NCBI GenBank assembly: GCA_018396515.1 | Contig: JAGTQJ010000068.1 | Span: 1-7,821, forward strand | DNA length: 7,821 nucleotides | Source: Candidatus Bathyarchaeota archaeon | GTDB lineage: Archaea > Thermoproteota > Bathyarchaeia > TCS64 | Reading direction: 5' to 3' | Shown: positions 1-5,101 of the stretch, one piece after another | How the letters are laid out: each line of letters opens with the position of its first letter | Position numbering within the stretch: position 1 is the first letter of the stretch | Program-made: the position numbers and the translations under genes | The notes under the pieces: generated by a model | Told to the model about the DNA's origin: nothing | Seen by the model: only the letters and a program-made list of their open reading frames with translations | Database searches by the model: none

Positions 1-18
1 TCCCTTGCCGCTATCTCC
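1..18. repeat. 18-base inverted copy of an internal dph5 segment
   Basis: Bases 1-18 (TCCCTTGCCGCTATCTCC) are the exact reverse complement of 427-444, which lies in the DUF357-like part of dph5 and encodes SLAAIS on the minus strand. Similarity stops at base 19, and because the match begins at base 1 it may extend beyond the window. A match this long is unlikely by chance in a window of this size. It may be a fold-back or chimeric contig end, or the edge of a second DUF357-type copy in the opposite direction. Confidence 0.8.
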
Positions 19-49
19 CACAAATTTCACATACGGACAGCCACACCAC
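11..49 (-). other. Possible truncated start of a zinc-ribbon gene
   Basis: From a GTG at 49 the minus strand reads VVWLSVCEICGR and then meets a TAG at 13-11. A CxxC followed by G near the N terminus resembles the first zinc knuckle of archaeal MBF1-like regulators and other zinc-ribbon proteins. A TATA-like ATTTAAATAT (83-74) lies about 30 bases before the GTG, as expected for a leaderless gene. The stop lies inside the 18-base inverted copy of dph5, so the true continuation may have been replaced by an assembly join. Twelve residues are too few for a firm call. Confidence 0.2.
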
Positions 50-73
50 CAATATTTGGGCCAAAATTAATTG

Positions 74-83
74 ATATTTAAAT
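74..83 (-). promoter_or_regulatory. TATA-like box for the truncated minus-strand start
   Basis: ATATTTAAAT is a self-complementary TATA-like sequence. Read on the minus strand it places initiation near 52, a few bases before GTG at 49 or 46. Being symmetrical and in AT-rich DNA, it could also be a chance match. Confidence 0.3.
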
Positions 84-327
84 CTTTTGCGGAATAATCA
101 ATAAATAAAGCCTAATGAGCTAGTCTTAATATTTTAACATTCATCCTTCTTTACATTATAACTTTGTAAAAAATGAGATAAATGACATTGATCTAAATTT
201 ATCCCTTCTGGGTCTTCTATAGATTGATTTATAATTCCCTTCAACAAGTTTCATATCTTCCTTAAGGCAATTAAGATCTATAGCTCATTCTATTGTAGAA
301 TTAAATGATGTTAAATAGAAGGCCGGT
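82..327. other. AT-rich stretch without a supported gene
   Basis: This stretch lies beyond the 3' end of dph5 and is much richer in A and T than the neighbouring genes. I see no tRNA, rRNA or recognisable protein. Two overlapping short minus-strand frames exist: an ATG frame of 32 codons (254-156) and a TTG frame of 37 codons (247-134), the latter rich in D, E, K, N and Q. Either could be a gene remnant or chance. A minus-strand T6 tract (173-168) could end dph5 transcripts. Confidence 0.5.
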
Positions 328-1410
328 TCACATCTTAAAACTGTGTAAACTCTCGTTGGTTCCTGTTGGCCATTGAAGATCTATTAGTCTTAATAGCCTA
401 GCCGCGTCTAGGATGCCCTCACAGTAGGAGATAGCGGCAAGGGATGTAATTCCCATCCTCTCAGCATAGTACTCCGCGTCTCTGAGGTACCTCTCGGCGT
501 GGTTTATCAGCCCCCTAACCTCCCTCTCCCCGACTTGAGCTGGGAGGGGCATCATCCTCATTTCCCTGAGGGCCCTTCTGCACCCCTCTAGATACCTTTC
601 AATGAGGCCTTGCAGGTTCATGAATCTGCCCGGAGGCTGGAGATCCCCTTCCGGGCATCCCCCCAGTATCATTAGGGCCTCAGCCTCGACAAAGTGGAGG
701 TCCCCAGGGATTATCAGGGCCTGGGGCGGCTCCCCGAAGCTTTCCTTCGCGATCTCCCCAGCCCTTCCAGCCCTGATCTGGGGGTTATCTGAGCCGAGCC
801 TTGATACCCCGACCACCAAGGTCTCCTCGTCAAGAGCCCCAAGCCTATCTGAGCTCAACAATATTTTAAGGGCCTCGTTCACGGTTAGGTAGCGATCCTC
901 CTCGACTTCTAGGTCCAAGAGGATCAGGGTGTGGAGGCCGAGCATCCTGTTCTCATATATCGCCCTCAGAACCGAGTCCGGAACTCCCCTCCCAGGCAAG
1001 GGGAGGGTAACCGTCCTTCCAAACTTGTATATTGAGAGGCCCGCCTCCGCGACCGCTGTGAGTATAGATGAGCCGTGTATCACCTTGAAGGGTATCCCCC
1101 TCTTGGCAGCCAGGATTAACAGGGATATGTGGGTGGTCGCGGTTAGGCAGTCCCCTCCCACCAGAACGCCGACCCTTAGGTTATCCGCCTCTTTTAATAG
1201 GGTTTCAGCTCCCTCCTCCAAGTCCCCCCTACGAAGCCGCTTTATGGGTCTCCCTATCAGGGCTTCAAGCCTCCCCAGATCAGTTTTAAGCTTGGTTGTG
1301 TAGAGCTCGGCGTAGAGGGCATCGCAGGCCCTAGCCTCCTCTAAAGCCCTAAGGCTCAGATCCCATTCGTCGAATAGGCCGATGCTTATCAGGATGAGCC
1401 CTCGCCCCAA
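328..1410 (-). CDS. dph5: Diphthine synthase (Dph5/DphB) fused to a C-terminal DUF357-like domain
   Basis: An S-adenosylmethionine-dependent methyltransferase that trimethylates the modified histidine of elongation factor 2 during diphthamide synthesis in the cytosol. From the chosen TTG start the product is 360 residues. Residues 5-250 match archaeal Dph5 throughout: ISIGLFDEWDLSL near the N terminus, VGGDCLTATTH at about 84-94, IHGSSILTA, YKFGRTVTLPLP, GLHTLILLDLE, VVGVSRLGSDNPQIRAG, and a closing IIPGDLHFVEAEAL. Dph5 proteins usually end near 250-290 residues. The extra 80-90 here are helical, with RYLRDAEYYAER and SLAAISYCEGILDAARLL typical of the archaeal DUF357 family, normally a separate small protein. 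The TTG at 1410 is preferred over the in-frame GTG at 1452 because it follows a strong GGGAGGGGG, begins right before the conserved core, and avoids a 40-base overlap with rnp4. The role of the DUF357 part is unknown. Confidence 0.9.
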   Translation of the reverse strand: MGRGLILISIGLFDEWDLSLRALEEARACDALYAELYTTKLKTDLGRLEALIGRPIKRLRRGDLEEGAETLLKEADNLRVGVLVGGDCLTATTHISLLILAAKRGIPFKVIHGSSILTAVAEAGLSIYKFGRTVTLPLPGRGVPDSVLRAIYENRMLGLHTLILLDLEVEEDRYLTVNEALKILLSSDRLGALDEETLVVGVSRLGSDNPQIRAGRAGEIAKESFGEPPQALIIPGDLHFVEAEALMILGGCPEGDLQPPGRFMNLQGLIERYLEGCRRALREMRMMPLPAQVGEREVRGLINHAERYLRDAEYYAERMGITSLAAISYCEGILDAARLLRLIDLQWPTGTNESLHSFKM

Positions 1411-1412
1411 CC

Positions 1413-1721
1413 CTACCCCCTCCCTAATGGGATCCGGTATATGCGGCCGCACTTCAGACAGGTTATGGAGACATGAGGCTCCCTCCTCTGCCTAACTCTG
1501 ACCCTTGAACTAGACCCCGGAACAAGGAAGGCGCCGCACCTCCTGCAGACCCTCCTCCTGAACTCCCTAGGTAAAGATAGGCGGGCCCTCATAGCTATCC
1601 TCCTAGCAAGATCCACATACCTCTGGGCTAGGGCTGGCCTTTCATGATAAGCCTCCTCGGCGAGGCTGAAGAGCCTCTCAATCCGCTGAAGGGCGGCCTC
1701 CTCAACCCTCCTACGAGACAT
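1413..1721 (-). CDS. rnp4: Ribonuclease P protein component 4 (Rpr2/Rpp21 family)
   Basis: A protein subunit of archaeal RNase P, the ribonucleoprotein that removes the 5' leader from precursor tRNAs. In archaea this subunit pairs with Rpp29 on the specificity domain of the RNase P RNA. The 102-residue product has the family's usual size and layout. Two basic N-terminal helices (about 5-47) contain RIERLFSLAEEAY and AQRYVDLARRIAMRARLSLP. A zinc ribbon follows, with cysteines at 59, 62, 88 and 91 (CRRCG and CLKCGRIYRIP) and an arginine-rich loop between the pairs. The ATG at 1721 has a TATA-like box about 30 bases upstream, so the mRNA probably has a leader of only a few bases. It is the first gene of a two-gene unit; dph5 starts 2 bases after its stop. 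Confidence 0.92.
   Translation of the reverse strand: MSRRRVEEAALQRIERLFSLAEEAYHERPALAQRYVDLARRIAMRARLSLPREFRRRVCRRCGAFLVPGSSSRVRVRQRREPHVSITCLKCGRIYRIPLGRG
1416..1424 (-). promoter_or_regulatory. Shine-Dalgarno that sets the dph5 start
   Basis: GGGAGGGGG on the minus strand lies within the last codons of rnp4, ends 5 bases before TTG at 1410, and runs into the rnp4 TAG (1415-1413). This arrangement indicates translational coupling of dph5 to rnp4 and decides the start codon. Confidence 0.65.
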
Positions 1722-1749
1722 CCAACAGAACCCCAGTTAGGCTTCGCTT

Positions 1750-1755
1750 TTTAAA
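1750..1755 (-). promoter_or_regulatory. TATA box of the rnp4-dph5 unit
   Basis: TTTAAA (minus TTATTTAAAAAGCG) is centred about 31 bases before the rnp4 ATG. Initiation about 26 bases downstream falls near 1726 and leaves a leader of around 5 bases. The box overlaps the first copy of the 12-base direct repeat. Confidence 0.55.
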
Positions 1756-1786
1756 TAATGAAGCGAGAAGGTTTAATAATGAAGCG
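1754..1786. repeat. Two 12-base direct repeats spaced 21 bases apart
   Basis: AATAATGAAGCG occurs at 1754-1765 and 1775-1786. The 21-base period is about two helical turns, so a protein could bind both copies on one face. The first copy overlaps the rnp4 TATA box and the second abuts a plus-strand TATA-like box (1773-1779). A reversed partial copy, TCGCTT at 1744-1749, could pair with AAGCGA at 1761-1766. An operator role is inferred from position only. Confidence 0.5.
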
Positions 1787-1798
1787 GGGAAGAGTTGC

Positions 1799-1878
1799 TC
1801 CATCCAGAAGCCAGAGGGGGTGATGCACCCCTCAAGAGCAGTTCGAGTAGCCTTTATGAAGGGTGGATAATCTTTTTT
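1799..1878 (+). ncRNA. Candidate small structured RNA with T6 terminator
   Basis: A GC-rich island in an AT-rich intergenic region. TTTAATAA (1772-1779) could start a plus-strand transcript near 1802, and a T6 tract (1873-1878) could end it. TCCATCC (1799-1805) can pair with GGGTGGA (1861-1867) over seven pairs including one G-U. Inside, GGGGTG (1817-1822) pairs perfectly with CACCCC (1826-1831) around an ATG loop, and CCTT/AAGG (1851-1862) forms a small hairpin. A competing stem is AGTTGCTC (1793-1800) with GAGCAGTT (1836-1843). It matches no family I recognise. It is not a tRNA: the T-arm is missing despite the GTTCGA. It could instead be untranslated or regulatory DNA. Confidence 0.35.
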
Positions 1879-1904
1879 AGAGAATTCTCGTTTGGGTTGC
1901 GGGT

Positions 1905-2000
1905 ATGGTGGGTGAGGTCGAAATCATCTATGTTAAAACCGTAAAGTTTAAATACGGGAATCTTAAGTTCTCATGTGCTCAGGTGGATAGATTATTCTAA
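1905..2000 (+). CDS. Possible 31-codon ORF upstream of tfb
   Basis: ATG at 1905 opens a 31-residue frame beginning MVGEVEIIYVKTVKFKYG and ending at TAA 1998-2000. The stop shares its last base with the ATG of the next short frame (TAATG). The alternating hydrophobic and charged pattern could be a short beta hairpin, but I recognise no family. The putative tfb TATA box lies inside it, and no good ribosome-binding site is evident, so it may be chance. Confidence 0.13.
   Translation: MVGEVEIIYVKTVKFKYGNLKFSCAQVDRLF
1947..1954 (+). promoter_or_regulatory. Candidate TATA box for tfb
   Basis: TTTAAATA, preceded by the purine-rich GTAAAG that could act as a BRE, predicts initiation near 1977. That leaves a leader of about 74 bases before the tfb ATG, unlike the near-leaderless neighbours. 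A second AT run (2037-2045, TTTTTAAAA) could start a shorter transcript near 2067, at the in-frame TTG 2066. Confidence 0.5.
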
Positions 2001-2050
2001 TGTTTGAGAAGAGGATCTTTCATGAAAGATATGCGGTTTTTAAAAAATGA
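2000..2050 (+). CDS. Possible 16-codon leader peptide immediately before tfb
   Basis: ATG TTT GAG at 2000 encodes MFEKRIFHERYAVFKK and stops at TGA 2048-2050, directly abutting the tfb ATG in the same frame. AGGTGG lies 13 bases upstream, rather far for a ribosome-binding site. The perfect palindrome 2015-2030 lies within it. Stop-to-start abutment would favour re-initiation into tfb, but a frame this short can arise by chance. Confidence 0.2.
   Translation: MFEKRIFHERYAVFKK
2015..2030. promoter_or_regulatory. Perfect 16-base palindrome before tfb
   Basis: ATCTTTCATGAAAGAT is fully self-complementary. It lies 20-35 bases before the tfb ATG and downstream of the proposed TATA box. It could bind a dimeric regulator or, in RNA, form a short hairpin near the start. 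No known archaeal operator is recognised. Confidence 0.5.
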
Positions 2051-2992
2051 ATGTTGGGATTTGAGTTGACGATAAGAAAGGATAGGGTTGTTGATGATGA
2101 TAAATGTCCGGAGTGCGGGAGCAGGACCATCATTCATGATGAGGATTCCGGAGAGGTGATCTGCGGAGAGTGCGGGCTGGTCCTTAGGGAGTTCACGGTG
2201 AATGAGGGACCGGAGTGGAGGGCATTCACCCAGAGCGAGAAGGAGAGCAGGAGCAGGGTTGGGATCCCAGTCTCCCTCACCATTCATGATCAGGGCCTCA
2301 CCACCACCATTGGAAGGGTTAGCAGGGATGCCATGGGGAGGAAGATACCCCTCAAGATGAGGTTGCAGATGCTCCGCCTGAGGAAGTGGCAGACGAGGGC
2401 GAGGGTTCACACATCCGAGGATAGGAACCTATCGCAGGCGATGGCCGAGCTCGATAGGCTGTGTGACAAGCTTCATATCCCCCAACAAGTGAAGGAGAAG
2501 GCGGCCTTCATCTATAGGAGGGCCTTGGATAAGGGGCTTGTCAGGGGGAGGTCCATCTCAGCCATCTCGGCAGCATCCCTCTACGCCGCCTGCAGGACAA
2601 CCCAGACACCCCGAACCCTCAGGGAGATCTCGAGGCACAGCCCGATTGATAAGAAGGATATAGCCCGCTGCTACAGGCTTCTCTTAAGGGAGCTTAAGAT
2701 CCAGATGCCAATCCCCGACGCGAGGATGAGGATACCCAAGATAGCAGCCAGGGCTGGGGTGGGCGAGAAGACCCAGAGGACGGCGATGGACATCCTCATG
2801 AAGGCTGAGAGCCTAAGGACTACTGGGGGAAAGGATCCCATGGGCCTTGCAGCGGCCGCTCTCTATATAGCCTGCATGATAAACGAGGAGAAGCGGACTC
2901 AGAAGATGATAGCGGACGCTGCGGGGGTTACCGAGGTCACCATCAGAAACAGATATAAGAGCCTTAAAGAGGCTTTGAACCTAGATGTGTGA
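2051..2992 (+). CDS. tfb: Transcription initiation factor B (TFB, TFIIB homologue)
   Basis: It binds the TBP-DNA complex at the BRE/TATA element and recruits archaeal RNA polymerase for promoter opening. The 313-residue product has all expected parts. The N-terminal zinc ribbon has cysteines 19, 22, 38 and 41 (CPECGS and CGECGLV). The B-reader/linker includes GPEWRAFTQSEKESRSRVG (53-71). The first cyclin-like repeat is about 125-215 (SAASLYAACR) and the second about 220-310 (GLAAAALYIAC). A C-terminal helix-turn-helix, AGVTEVTIRNRYKSL (291-305), is the part that reads the BRE. Length is normal for archaeal TFB. The ATG at 2051 lacks a Shine-Dalgarno; the in-frame TTG at 2066 would also keep the whole ribbon and fits a second AT-rich box. 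Archaea often carry several TFB paralogues; which class this is cannot be told here. Confidence 0.97.
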   Translation: MLGFELTIRKDRVVDDDKCPECGSRTIIHDEDSGEVICGECGLVLREFTVNEGPEWRAFTQSEKESRSRVGIPVSLTIHDQGLTTTIGRVSRDAMGRKIPLKMRLQMLRLRKWQTRARVHTSEDRNLSQAMAELDRLCDKLHIPQQVKEKAAFIYRRALDKGLVRGRSISAISAASLYAACRTTQTPRTLREISRHSPIDKKDIARCYRLLLRELKIQMPIPDARMRIPKIAARAGVGEKTQRTAMDILMKAESLRTTGGKDPMGLAAAALYIACMINEEKRTQKMIADAAGVTEVTIRNRYKSLKEALNLDV

Positions 2993-3067
2993 GCTAACTC
3001 ACGATGATTGATATGATTCCCCCCCATAAGAGTAGCTTAAATTGTGTTGGAAGAAAACTGAGATAAG

Positions 3068-3079
3068 CTCTTATAAGAG
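3068..3079 (+). promoter_or_regulatory. TATA box in a 12-base palindrome, DUF373 promoter
   Basis: CTCTTATAAGAG is a perfect palindrome whose TTATAA centre is about 29 bases before the ATG at 3103. Predicted initiation near 3100 gives an essentially leaderless mRNA. The 110-base gap after tfb also holds a C7 run (3019-3025), and no clear T-rich terminator is seen there, so read-through from tfb is possible. Confidence 0.55.
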
Positions 3080-3102
3080 GTCTCCCCTAACATCCTTGAG
3101 CT

Positions 3103-3903
3103 ATGGCGGCACCCGATTCTCGCCGTAATATCCTTATCCTATGTGTTGATAGGGACAATGATATAGGAAGAAAGACGGGTATAGAGACCCCCATCTTGGG
3201 CAGGGATGCCAATTTAGAGGCCGCCTCCCGCCTCGCCCTCGCCGATCCAGAGGAGGCCGACGCTAACGCGATGTTCGCGGCCATTAGCCTATACGATAGG
3301 CTCACAGCCGAGGGTGAAGATATCTATCAGCTTGCCACCATAGCTGGATCCAGTGAGGGGGGCATCGAGGCCGATAGGAGCCTGATAAATGAATTGGGGG
3401 TCGTTCTTGAGAGGTTCCCCTCAAGGGAGGTTATCTTGGTTACTGATGGGTTTGCCGACGAGTTTGTTCTTCCAATAATCCAGTCTAGAATCCATATAAC
3501 CTCTATACGTCGCGTAGTTGTTAAACATAGCGAGAGGATAGAGGAGTCCTGGGCAATATTTCTACGCTACATGAAAACCCTTTTCAATGATCCCCACTAT
3601 TCGAGGTTTAGCCTAGGAGTTCCAGGGATCCTTCTCGTCGTCTTAGGCTTTCTGATAGTCTTCGATCAGCTTCAAAATGCAGGTATGATCATCCCCTTCA
3701 TCGTCGGGATGACCCTTCTCCTGAGAGGATTTGGAATAGATAAAAAGCTGGCCTCGCTTAGGTTTATGCTTCCTCCCCCTGAGAAACAGCTCGTCCTAGC
3801 ATCTACGGGAGCGGGATTAATCCTATCCGTGATAGGTGGCTATCTGGGCGTGGTTGAGGCTGTTAGGTTTATACCGGAGAATTCCCCCCCCCTTCTGGTC
3901 TAA
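3103..3903 (+). CDS. DUF373 family membrane protein, N-terminal part (frameshifted)
   Basis: An archaeal DUF373 protein of unknown function. The soluble N-terminal domain (about 8-150) begins NILILCVDRDNDIGRKTGIE, the family signature, followed by ANLEAASRLALADPEEADANAMFAAI and a Rossmann-like VILVTDGFADEFVLPII. Three predicted membrane helices follow, at about 171-189, 193-211 and 231-253. At residue 261 the gene enters a run of nine Cs and, in the written frame, ends soon after as SPPLLV. The following frame, one base on, continues DUF373-like membrane helices. Joining the two with eight Cs gives about 376 residues, near the usual family size, so this ORF is the first two-thirds of one gene. 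A TATA box about 29 bases upstream supports the ATG at 3103. Confidence 0.88.
   Translation: MAAPDSRRNILILCVDRDNDIGRKTGIETPILGRDANLEAASRLALADPEEADANAMFAAISLYDRLTAEGEDIYQLATIAGSSEGGIEADRSLINELGVVLERFPSREVILVTDGFADEFVLPIIQSRIHITSIRRVVVKHSERIEESWAIFLRYMKTLFNDPHYSRFSLGVPGILLVVLGFLIVFDQLQNAGMIIPFIVGMTLLLRGFGIDKKLASLRFMLPPPEKQLVLASTGAGLILSVIGGYLGVVEAVRFIPENSPPLLV
3884..3892 (+). other. C9 homopolymer at the DUF373 frameshift
   Basis: Nine consecutive Cs after GAATT. With nine Cs the frame reads N-S-P-P-L-L-V-stop at 3901-3903. With eight Cs it reads N-S-P-P-F-W-S-N and continues to 4232-4234. Homopolymer miscounting is the simplest cause; polymerase slippage, a phase-variable tract or a real mutation are the alternatives. 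Confidence 0.85.
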
Positions 3904-4234
3904 TATAGCTTACTGGATTCAGCTTTCCCCAATCTTGGTCGGGAACTTCCTCCTAAAGGCCGTTGACCTCATCGTCTTCGGGGCTATGGTGGCCCTGCTT
4001 GGGGGTTTCGTCTCCCACTTCATCCAAGGGGATCCCAGGAGGTGGAGGAACATAGTGGGCCTAATAGTCACCTTCTGGCTCCGCTTCATAGCCATCGAGT
4101 CGGCGAAGGTCTTGAACGAGCCTGGTAAGCCCCTCACCCTCACATCCCCCCTGGTGCTCATGACGATATGGGGATTTATAACCACGATAACCTCCGTAAT
4201 CATCCTATACGGGGTTCATAAAAAGTTCATGTAA
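3893..4234 (+). CDS. DUF373 family membrane protein, C-terminal part after the frameshift
   Basis: This segment continues the DUF373 gene one base out of frame from the N-terminal part. It carries three further predicted membrane helices: FLLKAVDLIVFGAMVALLGG, then around VGLIVTFWLRFIAIESA, then around VLMTIWGFITTITSVIILYG, and ends with a short basic tail (HKKFM). With the three helices before the break this makes six in total, as expected for an intact protein. The same frame is open from an ATG at 3836, but residues encoded before the C run are a shadow of the upstream frame, so independent translation from there is unlikely. It is probably part of one gene and not a separate protein. Confidence 0.75.
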   Translation, partial: FWSNIAYWIQLSPILVGNFLLKAVDLIVFGAMVALLGGFVSHFIQGDPRRWRNIVGLIVTFWLRFIAIESAKVLNEPGKPLTLTSPLVLMTIWGFITTITSVIILYGVHKKFM

Positions 4235-4235
4235 A

Positions 4236-4243
4236 TTTATAAT
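4236..4243 (+). promoter_or_regulatory. TATA-like box before uppS
   Basis: TTTATAAT just after the DUF373 stop predicts initiation near 4265. That is close to the TTG at 4261 and 22-28 bases before the in-frame GTG codons at 4288 and 4294, so a GTG start is a real alternative. Confidence 0.4.
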
Positions 4244-4260
4244 GAATAAAGGGTCTCCAC

Positions 4261-5097
4261 TTGCTCCCGCTATGGTTTTATTCTCTCGTGCCCGTGGAAT
4301 ATAGAGTCGCATTGTCTCTTCGGGGCATCCTCTCCTCCTTGGGCGTCTATAGGGTTTATAGGAAGTGGCTTAGAAGGCAGATAAAGTCCGGCGAGATGCC
4401 GAGGCATATTGGGGTTATCCTCGATGGGAACAGGCGTTGGGCCCTCTCCAGGGATCTGGCCCCCTGGGAGGGGCATAGATGGGGGGCATCTAAGGTTGAG
4501 GAGTTCCTGAAGTGGTGTATAGAGCTCGGGATAAAGATGGTCACCTTGTATGTATTCTCGACCGAGAACTTCCAGAGGCCTAAGAGGGAGGTTGAGGAGC
4601 TGATGAGGATCGCGGAGGAGAACTTCGATAAGGTGTTGAAGAGCGAGGTGATCCACAAGAACAGGGTTTGTGTTAGGGCTATAGGTAGGCTCCACCTGTT
4701 GCCGGAGAACCTGAGAGATCTGATATACAGGGTTGAGGAGGCAACCAAGCTCTATGATAGATTCTACCTTAATCTGGCCATCGCCTACGGGGGTAGGGCG
4801 GAGATCATCGACGCCGTCAGAGTGATATCCGGGATGGTGGCTAGTGGTGAGCTGAGCCCCGACTCCATCGATGAGGAGACCTTCCAGAGGTTTCTATACA
4901 CCTCATATCTACCCCAGCAGGATCCCGACCTTATCATCAGGACCTCCGGTGAGTCTAGGCTGAGCGGTTTCCTCCTCTGGCAGTCGGCCTACAGTGAGCT
5001 CTTCTTCATCGATGTCTACTGGCCTGAGTTCAGGGAGATAGACCTCTATAGGGCGATAAGGAGCTATCAACAGAGGAGTAGGAGATTCGGGAGGTAG
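4261..5097 (+). CDS. uppS: Cis-prenyltransferase (polyprenyl diphosphate synthase, UppS family)
   Basis: It adds isopentenyl diphosphate units in cis to an allylic primer, making the long polyprenyl diphosphate used as a lipid carrier for surface glycans and N-glycosylation. It acts at the cytoplasmic face of the membrane. Conserved regions are intact: HIGVILDGNRRWA with catalytic Asp55, VTLYVFSTENFQRP with Asn103, LNLAIAYGGRAEI, and DLIIRTSGESRLSGFLLWQ with Arg227 and Arg233, followed by AYSELFF with Glu246. It ends RRFGR, matching the family's C-terminal R-x-G-type tail. The 278 residues include some 25 before the conserved core (YRVYRKWLRRQIKSGEMP). The start is uncertain: TTG 4261 has no good Shine-Dalgarno, and GTG 4288 or 4294 would give a more typical N terminus. 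It ends 4 bases from the convergent peptidase gene. Confidence 0.93.
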   Translation: MLPLWFYSLVPVEYRVALSLRGILSSLGVYRVYRKWLRRQIKSGEMPRHIGVILDGNRRWALSRDLAPWEGHRWGASKVEEFLKWCIELGIKMVTLYVFSTENFQRPKREVEELMRIAEENFDKVLKSEVIHKNRVCVRAIGRLHLLPENLRDLIYRVEEATKLYDRFYLNLAIAYGGRAEIIDAVRVISGMVASGELSPDSIDEETFQRFLYTSYLPQQDPDLIIRTSGESRLSGFLLWQSAYSELFFIDVYWPEFREIDLYRAIRSYQQRSRRFGR

Positions 5098-5101
5098 GAG
5101 C

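Noticed and set aside
134..254. Overlapping 32- and 37-codon minus-strand frames, perhaps one gene with a frameshift
   Set aside because: Too short, AT-rich and unrecognised; joining them needs an arbitrary shift.
1411..1452. Upstream GTG (1452) as the dph5 start
   Set aside because: It would add 14 unconserved residues and overlap rnp4 by 40 bases, while TTG 1410 has a strong Shine-Dalgarno and starts at the conserved core.
1799..1867. tRNA gene, prompted by a seven-pair closing stem and GTTCGA
   Set aside because: The GTTCGA is too far from the 3' stem, no T-stem pairs around it, and no anticodon arm can be drawn.
1997..2410. Minus-strand open frame opposite the tfb start
   Set aside because: Low-complexity proline-rich product, antisense to the conserved TFB zinc ribbon.
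3001..3062. C/D box sRNA in the tfb-DUF373 gap (ACGATGA and CTGA about 60 bases apart)
   Set aside because: The C box has a mismatch, there are no convincing D' and C' boxes, and no terminal stem is seen.
4242..4304. 20-codon ATG frame overlapping the start of uppS
   Set aside because: Out of frame with uppS, no recognisable product, and it overlaps the TATA-like box.
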